A DNA stretch of 11,868 nucleotides from Mycogone perniciosa (Eukaryota; Ascomycota; Sordariomycetes; Hypocreales; Hypocreaceae). A program made the position numbers and the translations under genes. Below, one piece after another: positions 1-7,780 of the stretch (the first letter of the stretch is position 1; each line of letters opens with the position of its first letter). The notes beneath the pieces are model-generated. The model saw only the letters and a program-made list of their open reading frames with translations. It had not been told where the DNA came from and ran no database searches. The stretch spans positions 1 through 11,868 of the forward strand of contig JAOALB010000361.1 in the NCBI GenBank assembly GCA_025331125.1, given 5' to 3'.

Positions 1-885
1 TAGTCTATTATCTCGGTTTTGACTAGACGCTATTGGCTGGAATGCTTTTTCCTGTTGTTTATTGTAATATCTCTTTTGGTACTGTCTTTGGGCGGTTTTT
101 TTATCCTCTTTGGAGTTGTATTTGCGGGGCGGCCACCTTTGTCTTGATGGTTTTGCGACATATCTGTGTTTTATTGCATCGACAATAATATTTAATCTAA
201 CTATAAAATACGTGATGACGCGTAGGATAGATATATATATTTTAACGGCTATATTAAAATCCACTGCTTCGTATACGGGTAAATCAACCTGGGTGAAATT
301 GTTGATATAACAGGGATTTGATTGGTTGATTTTAATATAGTAAGCTTTTAGGTCACCGGATTAGGCCAAAGTTAACCAAGGTTAATAACCAAGATGCAGC
401 GTTTAGCATACGATAATATAATGGCTGAAAGACATAATTATATACTAGGTATTTATGTGTTACGGCGCGGCAAAGCTAGGGTCAAGGTATTGATGTTGTT
501 GTGGCTTGAAAGAGCAAGAAGCTATTGTGGGCCAAGGTCTTAAGTCTAGTCTACAGTACTTATATATGAGATTACGTAACCCTTCGTAAATGCCAGATTT
601 TATCCGGCAATAGCCTGTTGGCAACGCTGCCAACAATTCAATTTCCTTAATTTGATTCAATTAATTCAATTTGATGGTCGATTCTTACGATTCAATTTGA
701 TATTAAGGGGAAATTGCAATTTATTCAATTTATATGGTATTTTTTGACACATATTTGATACCTTTATTTTCGTTTATCCTAGCTAAATAAAACACTTTTC
801 TTACCTCTAGGGTAAGCCCGGTATAACCTCGGGTTAACTACCGAGACTTATCGTCCTTATCGATAAAGATATTAATATCGATAAC
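1..885. other. Eroded non-coding DNA
   Basis: No credible gene is visible. The open frames here begin with TTG, are short and show no recognisable motif. Small structures are present. One is a perfect 7-bp hairpin at 617-634 (GTTGGCA, loop ACGC, TGCCAAC). Several copies of TTCAATTTGAT-like words lie between about 637 and 740. A 12-bp palindrome, GATATTAATATC, is at 868-879, just before the LTR-like start at 886. Base composition is AT-rich with scattered GC patches, which fits old, mutated repeat DNA. Confidence 0.5.
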
Positions 886-1008
886 TGTCACGACCCAACA
901 TTACTCATATAATAGGCTACGCTCCGCTTATATAACCCGCGATCAAGTCCGCGACGACTAAGTATGGTTGGTCAAGAGGCCAGAGACCAATAAGAAAGGA
1001 GCTTTGGC

Positions 1009-1036
1009 CGACAAGTGCGATAAGTCGCACTTGTCG
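1009..1036. repeat. Perfect 12-bp hairpin in LTR
   Basis: CGACAAGTGCGA at 1009-1020 and TCGCACTTGTCG at 1025-1036 are exact inverted copies separated by TAAG. The structure ends 19 bp upstream of the TATA box, where an LTR would carry enhancer or operator-like sites. It has no U-run, so it is not a bacterial-type terminator. Its function is unknown. Confidence 0.7.
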
Positions 1037-1055
1037 CAGTTTAGGAATTCCCTTT

Positions 1056-1064
1056 GTATATAAG
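1056..1064 (+). promoter_or_regulatory. TATA box of LTR-like element
   Basis: GTATATAAG lies about 170 bp into the LTR-like segment, with GC-richer sequence on both sides. This is the expected position for the U3 promoter of an LTR retrotransposon transcribed rightwards. Confidence 0.4.
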
Positions 1065-1251
1065 ACTGGATAAATCACGATCATTTAGTATAGTTACTTA
1101 GACAGTCGTTAACAAATTACATTCACCAGAACCGCCTGTTCTACAGAATAGTGACTACGTTGCTCTGCTCAGTATTCATCCCTGACCTCTCTGTCAACAT
1201 AAACCCTGCGAACCTCGGTTTGACTGTTGAGAATCAACCCAGATCGTCACA

Positions 1252-1538
1252 GTATCGAGATAGAGGAAAAGAAAGCAGAGCAGGAATAGCTGGATTTCTA
1301 AGTACTAGTATTAACTTAAGCGATAAATGAAAGTTTTACGCGATTATCGCGCCTTTGAGATCAGCGGCAGCGGGCGCATACTCGTGGCGTTAAGATGCTT
1401 CGTCGTGTTATGTATAACTTTCTTTAATAAATTGGAAGAGTTAGAGCGCGCAGAGTAAAAGGCTGCAGCAGTGTTTATGCCAGGGTTAATCTGGCGATGG
1501 CCCGTGGTTAGTCCGACAGGGGGATTGGTGCCGTGACA
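1252..1538. other. Retroelement-like flank, unassigned
   Basis: No coding frame is seen. The segment ends with a G-run (GACAGGGGGATT at 1515-1526) followed by TGCCGTGACA. Read on the minus strand this is TGTCACGGCACC followed by a C-run, another LTR-style TGTCAC end. It could be the start of a second LTR on the minus strand or the polypurine tract and 3' boundary of a plus-strand element. The sequence alone does not decide. A GCGATTATCGC palindrome is at 1340-1350. Confidence 0.3.
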
Positions 1539-1573
1539 GCTAAATATATAAAAGATACGTACTTATGCGCGCT

Positions 1574-1657
1574 TTACTACTTTAAGGTTTTTCTCAGCAT
1601 TAAGGTTATAACGCCTTACTGCTTTGAGGTTTTTCTCAGCATTATGGTTTTAGTCTT
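1574..1657. repeat. 42-bp tandem repeat, two copies
   Basis: The units at 1574-1615 and 1616-1657 share TTACT-CTTT-AGGTTTTTCTCAGCATTA-GGTT and differ at a minority of positions, several of them A/G. No coding role is apparent. It could be a subterminal repeat of a transposon. Confidence 0.65.
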
Positions 1658-1852
1658 TACTAAACATAGTAAAGTTAAAATATATATCCCTGTAGCTTTA
1701 AAATAGCAACAAACTTAAATCTTTCATTATTAATTATAGAAAATAGCTATGAGGTTAAGAGTATATTTGTTAAAATGGTAGATTTTTATAGATTTCTATA
1801 AGATTCAATTGTTATATAAAATTAAAACTTTTGTCCTTAACCCGTAGCCTAA
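1658..1852. other. AT-rich non-coding stretch
   Basis: Only AT-rich sequence without an open frame or a strong structural motif is seen between the 42-bp repeat and the retrotransposon remnant. Confidence 0.5.
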
Positions 1853-2200
1853 TCTTTTTATATAAGAACTAGCCGTTACTATTACGATATCCAAATAGTG
1901 GCTATTAACAAGGCATCAGCTAGGGAAGACCCGTATAGCACACTTACAGAGGCTGCCGAGGAAAAACGCCGGAAATACAGCGCCTTAGGTGCTTCTTTCA
2001 GACCCTTTATCCTCTCAGCCGGCGGCCTTATGGAAAAAACGACTGCTAAACTCTATAAAGAGATACAGCAGCTTATTGGACCAACAGCAGCTAAGTGGCT
2101 AGACGGGCTCATTGGGCTAACCCTATCTAAGACTAGGGCCCAATCGGCTGTCTCTATAGCCAAGGAAATCCCTAGGTCTAATAACCGGTCGAAAATCTAG
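1853..2200 (+). pseudogene. C-terminal remnant of LINE-type polyprotein
   Basis: The frame is open from 1853 to the TAG at 2198-2200. The recognisable part begins near 1898, which is a GTG and not a real start, so this is the tail of a longer protein whose upstream part is missing or mutated. The residues include a charged AAEEKRRKY segment, then FRPFILSAGGLM, then LIGPTAAKWLDGL, then a helix ending AQSAVSIAKEI. The order of a charged helix, a hydrophobic strand with GG, and a GPTAA-type helix resembles the tail after the reverse transcriptase and RNase H domains of non-LTR retrotransposons. That assignment rests on resemblance alone. No catalytic domain is present, so the fragment cannot act. 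A pyrimidine-rich tract and telomere-like hexamers follow it. Confidence 0.45.
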
Positions 2201-2202
2201 TC

Positions 2203-2296
2203 TAATACCTTTATTCTTTATCTTTTCCTTTATCCCCTCTCTCTTTACCTCTCCTATCTCCTTTATACTATCCTTTACTATAACTTTTCCTAGAAA
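2203..2296. other. Pyrimidine-rich tract
   Basis: About 90 bases of the plus strand are almost entirely T and C with scattered A, for example TTTATCCCCTCTCTCTTTACC. It lies just after the stop codon of the LINE-like remnant and may be part of its 3' untranslated region. The following bases to about 2386 show nothing further. Confidence 0.5.
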
Positions 2297-2386
2297 TCCT
2301 ATAATACTCTCTCTTTATAAACACCCTTTCCTATTATGTAATCAGTTACATAGCAGTAGGGCAGAACGGCCTAGGCAGCTAAATAT

Positions 2387-2416
2387 AGCCTAACCCAACC
2401 CTGACCCTGACCCTAG
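2387..2416. repeat. Degenerate telomere-like hexamer run
   Basis: Reading CCTAAC, CCAAC, CCTGAC, CCTGAC, CCTAGA gives about five units close to the fungal telomere repeat CCCTAA, with A-to-G changes and one missing base. It is too short and impure to be a telomere. It lies between the LINE-like tail and the truncated end of the MULE remnant. Confidence 0.4.
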
Positions 2417-2429
2417 ACTGACCACCTTT

Positions 2430-3421
2430 GGATATAAAAAACGGCCGGCAGTACTGAAGCAATGCCTTATTCACATGCCATAGACAAGCAGGGCTTTGGA
2501 CGAAGAGAACCATATTGCAGCAGTATTCATCGCCGCCAGGCACCTGTCTGTTAGTATAACTAAGGGAAGGCCATGTTTATAGAGAGACCTAAGGTGCTCT
2601 AATGCCCAAGAATAGTCCTCCTTAGTTTCACCTAGAAGGAAAGCAAATGCTATATAGAAGGACCGCTGACAAGAGTCAACTCCTACTATATTGAGGAGTG
2701 GCATCCTATGCTTGTTTGTCTTATAAGTGCAGTCAAGTAACAGCATATCTAGATTGCACTGAAGATATACTATTAAATTTGGATGAGTAAAAAAGATATG
2801 TGTCAATCGGTTGTCTGAATCTAATCGAACACGACACCAGAAACCTTCATTGTGTAATTGGTCAACTAGTGCTTGGATGCTACTCTGGCCTTCATGTAGA
2901 TTTCTCCTTGTCTCTGCAATCTGATTATAGATGTCATGCTGTGTCATGAGTGTTTCGGAATGGTTGTGAAGATAAGTCCTAATTTCTCGCGGAGTAGTGC
3001 CAGACATCGCAAGGTTCGAGACAGTCATTGCATCTTTTTCTCTAAACCGTCGATGTGCAGGGTGGGCAGATGGGTCTACACTGGGTCGATGGTTGTGTTT
3101 GGCGCATTCGCTATCTGGTCGGTGGGTCAGGACCCATATACTCCCATCTAGTGATTGCTTGGCCAGAACTGAGAATTTACAGCCAGTCCTTCGACTTGTA
3201 GTGAGATGTACTCGTCCAATGGATGAGCTTGGTGGCTCCTTGTTCTTATTGCAAGCGAATACCACTTTGACTCGGCCGTTTGGAGTCTTAGTGGACTTTC
3301 CTGTCGTGAATGCATATCCACGACGTTTTGCCCAGGAATTGATAGCTGTTAGAACAGACTCGCGTGACTCATACGAGCCTTCAGGTGGAAGGGCATTTTC
3401 TGCAAGTGTTTCTGTAGCCAT
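2430..3421 (-). pseudogene. MULE transposase with FAR1-type domain, broken
   Basis: The start is the ATG at 3421-3419, preceded by CAAA and followed by G. The longer frame upstream begins with GTG. The intact frame gives 316 residues, ending at the TGA at 2473-2471. Residues about 20-112 form a FAR1-like DNA-binding domain, with putative zinc ligands Cys57, Cys81, His109 and His111. A linker follows, then a MULE transposase core: LLLDCTYKTN carries the first catalytic Asp (Asp230) and VILTDRCLAAM the second (Asp292). The third acidic residue is absent. Around 2483-2489 one base appears lost. In the next frame the sequence continues as CLWHVNKALLQYCRPFF, typical of the family just after Asp292, and then similarity fades near 2430 by the telomere-like run. 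Full-length fungal MULE transposases are usually several hundred residues longer. The gene is frameshifted, truncated and inactive. Confidence 0.85.
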
Positions 3422-3620
3422 TTTGACTTGCACGAATTGAGATGTTTACAACGCGTCCTAGAGCACCAATTAAAGGGAAGTGTGCTGTAGTGATTAGTCA
3501 GTGGCGCGCCCAGGCGCCCATGTATCAGTCGCCCATCTATCAACATCAGGCTCCGGTAGATAGATGTAGATAGATTCGCCAGCCTGATCACCAGGGACGC
3601 CTCCTTTGTTGCAAGAGTTA
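3422..3620. promoter_or_regulatory. Divergent intergenic spacer
   Basis: These 199 bases separate the leftward MULE gene from the rightward pseudogene and would hold both promoters. The spacer contains GGCGCGCC near 3504 and an inverted pair, CATCTATC (about 3533-3540) and GATAGATG (about 3558-3565). A TATA box is not obvious on either strand. The repeats could be element-end or transposase-binding sites, but this is not demonstrated. Confidence 0.3.
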
Positions 3621-4214
3621 ATGATACAAATGCAAACATCGCTAGATGCGCCAGCAACACAACCATCACTAGGAGAACTGTTACTAAGGGCTCCCGTGCT
3701 CTCATATAAAGATGCTAGGGTTATTTACCAGAAGTATGTTGCAGCACGAGGAGATTGGTATGCTTCGCAACCCCGAGGCAGCGTGAAGACCAATCAATTA
3801 TACCGGAAAGCTATGAAATTGCCACAACGCTACATGAAAGCTGATTATACTTGGTGTTGTGACTATAAGTAGATGGGCAAGCGCTGTAAAACATTAACAT
3901 GCACCCGAGATTGGACAAAGGAGGAGATGATGGCGTTCTTGGACTGGAGCAAGGCGGAGGATGAGCGAGTGGAAGCGCTAGTTACCAAAGAGATGGGCAA
4001 CAATCCACTGGCAAATAGGCAAAGAGGAGTGAAGCACATGGACGGATCAAGCGCCTCAATGGAGGCTTGAAGTGTCTGAATGGCATATGTATATTGCGAA
4101 ATGGCCGCCCGCTCCATCCCACGGTAGTGGAACGACAGGGCACTGATAGCAGATCTTGAGGCTATGGAGGGAAGACGATCATCCCGAAGCGAAAGTCGAA
4201 TGAGGAGACTGTAG
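3621..4214 (+). pseudogene. Unknown gene inactivated by four in-frame stops
   Basis: One frame, beginning at the ATG at 3621 and ending with TAG at 4212-4214, reads as a coherent protein of about 197 codons interrupted by TAG (3870), TGA (4068), TGA (4077) and TAG (4125). Each stop is one C-to-T change from a sense codon (CAG or CGA), and the frame never shifts. Visible segments are a basic GSVKTNQLYRKAMKLPQRY stretch, a cysteine-bearing TWCCDY motif followed by GKRCKT, a helical DWTKEEMMAFLDW segment with Myb/SANT-like tryptophan spacing, and an arginine/serine-rich end (SSRSESRMRRL). I do not recognise the family. It lies divergently 199 bp from the MULE gene, so it could be an accessory protein of the same element or an unrelated hit gene. 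The pattern fits RIP-like mutation. Confidence 0.55.
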
Positions 4215-4388
4215 AGGTCGTTTGGTTTCTAGGACTGGGCCAATGCAAAGCAATGTTGGGTGCACATCTGGATTATCACTAAGATGATTCAAGGAGAATT
4301 TATTAACCACTCGCGTAATCCAACTGCTGTATTGCCCGTCCATTGATTCATCTCAGAGGTTATTCTGAAGAGTGAGATGCTTAAACCT
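4215..4388. other. Non-coding, 3' flank of secreted gene
   Basis: No gene is seen. Close to the stop of the leftward secreted-protein gene are two overlapping inverted pairs: CATCTCA (4349-4355) with TGAGATG (4373-4379), and AGAGGTT (4355-4361) with AACCTCT (4384-4390). They could fold alternatively in the transcript's 3' region. Confidence 0.4.
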
Positions 4389-4784
4389 CTATGCTGGCAA
4401 CTTAGAAACGTCGCATGCTGTATAACCAACACCAGAGCCTCCAAAAGCAGTATTTACCGCACCTGTCAACAGACTAGACTGGAACGTCGGCGATTGCTTG
4501 TCCATTTTCACATGGGCTATTAAAACGCTCTGCCCCCCGTTGTGTCTCTGGGTATTGCAAGCAACATTATAATTGACTTTCCCTCCATTGTTTTTAATCG
4601 CGGTTTTCAGTGATGAGTTGATACTACCGCAAATGCTTGGTTCGGACTGATCGCCAACGCTTGTTCCCACTAGAGTGTACTCGTTGCCATCTTTGCAATG
4701 TCTTGAATCGACGCAAACGACTTGCGCAGTTGCCAATGCTGCTGGTATGTAGGCTCCGAGAAGTAATAAACTGATAGACTTCAT
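4389..4784 (-). CDS. Small secreted cysteine-containing protein
   Basis: An uninterrupted 131-residue frame runs from the ATG at 4784 (context GAA-ATG) to the TAG ending at 4389. Residues 1-20 are a clear signal peptide: Lys2, a run of leucines, and an ATA cleavage motif before Gln21. The mature part of about 111 residues has five cysteines (24, 30, 52, 76, 124), so at most two disulphides with one Cys free. It has one N-glycosylation sequon (Asn56-Ser-Ser) and a glycine/serine-rich segment near 114-120. There is no membrane segment or GPI signal. I do not recognise the family. Upstream on the minus strand are a TATA-like run (4917-4926) and a C/A/T-rich leader typical of fungal 5' UTRs. Its size, secretion and repeat-rich surroundings resemble fungal effector candidates, but that function is inference. 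It has no internal stop despite mutated neighbours. Confidence 0.75.
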   Translation of the reverse strand: MKSISLLLLGAYIPAALATAQVVCVDSRHCKDGNEYTLVGTSVGDQSEPSICGSINSSLKTAIKNNGGKVNYNVACNTQRHNGGQSVLIAHVKMDKQSPTFQSSLLTGAVNTAFGGSGVGYTACDVSKLPA

Positions 4785-4916
4785 TTCGAAATAAATAAGA
4801 TGTAATTAGATGACTTTGATGATAAACTTGAGAATTGTGTCTGATGTGGTGAGAAGAAGCTGTTGAAGGTTTTGAGTTGATCGGGAGGATTTTTGGACTC
4901 TATGTTAGGATCTATG

Positions 4917-4926
4917 ATATATATAT
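4917..4926 (-). promoter_or_regulatory. TATA-like element of secreted gene
   Basis: An alternating ATATATATAT run lies about 135 bp upstream of the ATG at 4784 on the minus strand. It is followed in the direction of transcription by a CT/CA-rich leader (CTTCTTCTCACCACATC), a normal layout for a fungal promoter and 5' UTR. A GT-rich stretch at about 4926-4946 adjoins it. Confidence 0.45.
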
Positions 4927-4996
4927 GTGTTGGTGTGCGTGTGTGAGAGTAGCAGCTCCTCTATGTTTAATTTAGTATAATAATGCTCTATACACA

Positions 4997-5645
4997 AGAG
5001 ATAAAAACAACTTGCCGTCAAATAGTAGAGTAATCTCTGATAGACTAACTACATTAGCTTGCTTTAATTCTGATGTTTAGTATATCGTGGCTAAGTATAA
5101 ACTTAGCTATGACTTAGCTATGGGGAATAAATTTAATAGAAACGATACTTTAGTGCGATTGTTATTATATATAAGCGCTACTACTAGATTTTATGTAAGA
5201 TTAATACAGGATATTAGCTGCTAGGGCTTATAATTATAGCTCTATTTATTTATTTACTTTATTTATAGTAAGCTATCAGAGATAAAAACAATTTACTATT
5301 AAATAGTATAGTAATCTCTGATGGACTAACTATACTAGCTTGCTTTAATTTTAATATTTAGTATATTATAGCTAAATATAAACTTAGCTATAACTTAGCT
5401 ATAAGGAATAAGTTTAATAGAGGTAAGACTTTAGTGCGATTATTATTATATATAAGCACTACTACTAGATCTTATGTAAGATTAATGCAGGATATTAGCT
5501 GCCAGGGCCTATAATTATAGCTCTGTTTATCTATTATAAGCGCTACCACTAGATCTTATATAAGATTAATATGGGATATTAGCTGCCAGGGCCTATAATC
5601 GTAGCTCTGTTTGTTTATTCACCTTATCTATAGTAAGCTGTCAGA
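4997..5645. repeat. 281-bp tandem repeat, 2 copies plus partial
   Basis: Unit 1 is 4997-5277. Unit 2 starts at 5278 with the same AGAGATAAAAACAA and follows it to about 5533, where it breaks off before the end of the unit. A third partial copy, the last part of the unit only, runs from about 5534 to 5645. A short echo of the unit's tail (GTAGCTGTGTTTGTCTATTCACTTTATC) is at about 5656-5682. Differences are mostly C/T and G/A, with unit 2 the more T/A-rich in its first half. Each full unit opens with an inverted pair, for example TCAGAGAT (5276-5283) with ATCTCTGA (5314-5321). No protein is encoded. Confidence 0.8.
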
Positions 5646-5682
5646 ACCCAAAAAGGTAGCTGTGTTTGTCTATTCACTTTAT

Positions 5683-5791
5683 CCGTATAATAGCATTAAA
5701 TAGTAAAATTAATTCTACCCCCTACTGCTGTTCATTCGTCAGCTAATAAAAATAGGAGAATAGAAAACAACGAGGCTAGCTAATTAAGGTA
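5683..5791. other. Non-coding spacer
   Basis: Unremarkable intergenic sequence with no frame or structure worth naming. Confidence 0.5.
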
Positions 5792-6022
5792 ATGAATCAA
5801 GAACGAAGCTTATCTATAAGCAAAGACCTTGTGCTAGCAGAAACACGCCAACTCCTCCGGCTCGAAACTATTTGTGCCTACGCCAACAACATAACTAGTG
5901 TTTAGCGCTTAGTGTTCTGAATAGTTCGTGCCTTTAAATTTGCTTCACGTTCCAAATATATGACAGCACGGTTAGATTTAATCCCTAGGCTAAAAAGGGT
6001 TAACATGTCAGCAAGCTTATAA
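5792..6022 (+). pseudogene. Possible degenerate reading frame, unknown
   Basis: From the ATG at 5792 the frame gives 37 codons with natural-looking composition (a DLVLAETRQLLRLETICAYA segment) before TAG at 5903. It continues in the same frame past a TGA at 5918 to a TAA at 6020, including IVRAFKFASRSKYMTARLDL. Both internal stops are one C-to-T change from CAG and CGA, the same pattern as the pseudogene at 3621-4214. The length is small and no family is recognised, so this may be chance. Confidence 0.25.
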
Positions 6023-6233
6023 TCTCGTCTGTTGGAATCCGACTAGATAGATGTCTTCAGCAGTACAATTCAATCAAGGTATATATTCAAGGCTACTTCA
6101 CTCAATAAGACCTGCCAGTACCATAATATTAACCCGCAACTTGCACCATCACAACCAAGTAAATTTCTCATCATTATTACATCACGACAACCACTCCCCT
6201 ATTAAAGCAACATCTTTACTTCACCTCCTGAAA

Positions 6234-6547
6234 ATGCGGTTCAGTACTGTGCTTCTAGGAAGCTTCCTACCCCTTGCATTTTCAATCCCTATCAGTGATT
6301 TGGACAGGAAGACAGAGTCAATCGAAGGTATAGATATTTGTGGTCTTAATCTCGATACAGGACTAATCGTTATACAGCTAGAGCCGATGATCCCGCATGT
6401 CTGACATGTCTTTTTAACCTTTATAGACAAGGCTATTCTTCGGCTTTGTAAGTAGTCTTATATTCCCTTGTACACGTAACATTCGCTAACGTTGTTCGAT
6501 TAGTGCATGTAAGTTCATTAATATCGGCGAATAAAATAGGAGACTAA
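6234..6547 (+). CDS. Candidate small secreted protein gene, model uncertain
   Basis: The ATG at 6234 (context CTGAAA-ATG) opens a signal peptide, MRFSTVLLGSFLPLAFS, with probable cleavage near residue 17-18. The 5' leader is C/A/T-rich and free of a strong structure, as in fungal mRNAs. An upstream in-frame ATG at 6051 would bury the signal peptide and is unlikely to be the start. Unspliced, the protein is 56 residues and ends at TGA 6402-6404. An alternative has two introns: 6328-6426 (GTATAG donor, CTGAC branch at 6401, TATAG acceptor) and 6448-6503 (GTAAGT donor, CTAAC branch at 6486, TTAG acceptor, 56 bp). This model keeps the frame and ends at TAA 6545-6547, giving 52 residues. The second intron has consensus-quality signals. 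No family is recognised, and the 21-nt middle exon is a weakness. Confidence 0.35.
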
Positions 6548-7309
6548 CATATCAAGGGGGCGCATGTGCTGCTGTGTGTACAATTGAAGCATATTGCGCT
6601 CAAAGATAGTGATTCCCAGGCTGGTATTTGTTAGTTGAAATCGATGCCATAGCCACTAAAATATCGAAATTGTGTTAGTGCCTAGGGATAGCCTGGGCTA
6701 GGCAGCGTAGCCGGCATCTAGTATTTAAGAACAAACCACAGCAATTTAAATACTAAATCAACTGGCAATATTTTGCTTTTATTTTAATGCCATCTGTCTG
6801 AAGCAGGAAATGGCGTTAGGGTCTGGTTAGGGTGGATAAGGCTACCGAGAGCAGCACTTTCGATGGTGCAAACCTTTAAGAGCATTATTAGTCCGACCAA
6901 ATTCGGCGTGTTACATTTTCCAATTCCGTCGCCGTAACCGCTAGGCAAGTAATAGCAGACGCCCTCCTACTACCGGGCGTTAGCGGAACCATGTAGTGCC
7001 ATTAGCGGGGATGGAGAAGCGGAGCCTAGTACGGGTTCCCTACTACCACGTCCTAGCTACCAATTTCCCCCTATTTACGCGCAGTTAAGCGGCCAGCTTC
7101 GCTTTATTACAAGGACAGGTAGCTGCCATTAACTTAACTTGGCCTTCGTAGGCGTCCTAAGCTGGTAACTAAGCGATTAAAATAACACTTACTCTCCGCC
7201 TATTATCCCTATCCTTAATGCTAAAAAAAGGCGAAGAGTCGGATGCCTTATTGTCGCGGAGGCGCGGCTAGCTATGTAGAGTATACGGAGTAGAGAGATA
7301 GGAAATAAA
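6548..7309. other. Mid-GC non-coding DNA, probable repeat relic
   Basis: No open frame of note is visible. GC content is higher than in either flank, especially at 6890-7290. Inverted words include AGTATTTA with TAAATACT (about 6719-6751), CCGACCAAATTCGG (near 6894) and CCGCTA with TAGCGG (about 6939 and 6983). GTTAGGGTCTGGTTAGGGT near 6814 holds two telomere-like GTTAGGGT words. The composition and lack of genes suggest an old transposon fragment less affected by the C-to-T process than the desert that follows. Confidence 0.4.
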
Positions 7310-7780
7310 GCTTGATTTTATATAAGGAAAATATATTAAAAAAGCATTTATATATATTTATTCTTAAAAAAAAGGGATATTATTTATATACTTTATATAT
7401 AGGTTATGAATAGTATATAAGGTAATTATTTATATTAATTGATATACTTATATATATATACCTTAATATAATACCTTTATTTACTTATTTTTATATATTT
7501 TTTAATTAATAAAGCTATTTTTAAAGTTTTTTTAATTATAAATATAATAAATTAATAATATTATTATAATATTTTTATATTTTTAAAGCTTTTTATTATA
7601 TTTAATTAAAAACTTTTTATTATATAATATTTATTAATATCTTTAAAATTAAATAAAAAATATAATAATAAAAGTTAAATACTAAAATTTTTTAAAGAAA
7701 TAAATTATTTTTAAATAATTATAAATAGTTATATTAATTAACTTAAAAAAGATTTTATAATTTGTTTTATTAATATTATT

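Larger units (their letters stand above)
886..1251 (+). mobile_element. Probable LTR (solo or remnant)
   Basis: The segment starts TGTCACGACCC and ends GATCGTCACA. It is therefore bounded by TG...CA and begins with the TGTCACG word common to many fungal Ty3/gypsy-type LTRs. At about 366 bp it has a normal LTR length, and it holds a TATA box (1056-1064) placed as expected for a U3 promoter. A second copy is not seen in the window, and the flanking 5-mers (ataac and gtatc) do not match. It may be a solo LTR that lost its duplication, or one end of a broken element. Orientation is inferred from the TATA box. Confidence 0.5.

Noticed and set aside
110..310. Open frame of 66 codons, plus strand
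   Set aside because: It begins with TTG, contains no motif and lies in AT-rich sequence. Likely chance.
460..660. Open frame of 66 codons, minus strand
   Set aside because: It begins with TTG, shows no recognisable motif and has no promoter-like leader. A transposon fragment is possible but unsupported.
637..740. CRISPR-like array from repeated TTCAATTTGAT words
   Set aside because: Spacing is irregular, repeats are too short and AT-rich, and the context is a eukaryotic genome.
1252..1538. A complete minus-strand LTR starting TGTCACGGCACC at 1538
   Set aside because: The start is LTR-like, but no matching CA end or second copy is visible, so boundaries cannot be supported.
2936..3440. Plus-strand open frames across the MULE gene
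   Set aside because: They are antisense to a clearly recognisable transposase domain.
3349..3705. Minus-strand frame with a hydrophobic N-terminus
   Set aside because: It overlaps both the MULE start and the opposite-strand pseudogene and shows no family features. The hydrophobic run looks accidental.
3863..4117. Minus-strand frame of 84 codons
   Set aside because: It is the reverse-strand shadow of the pseudogene at 3621-4214.
6560..6646. Short minus-strand frame from an ATG at 6646
   Set aside because: It is about 28 codons even when read through an internal TGA. Too short and without any motif.
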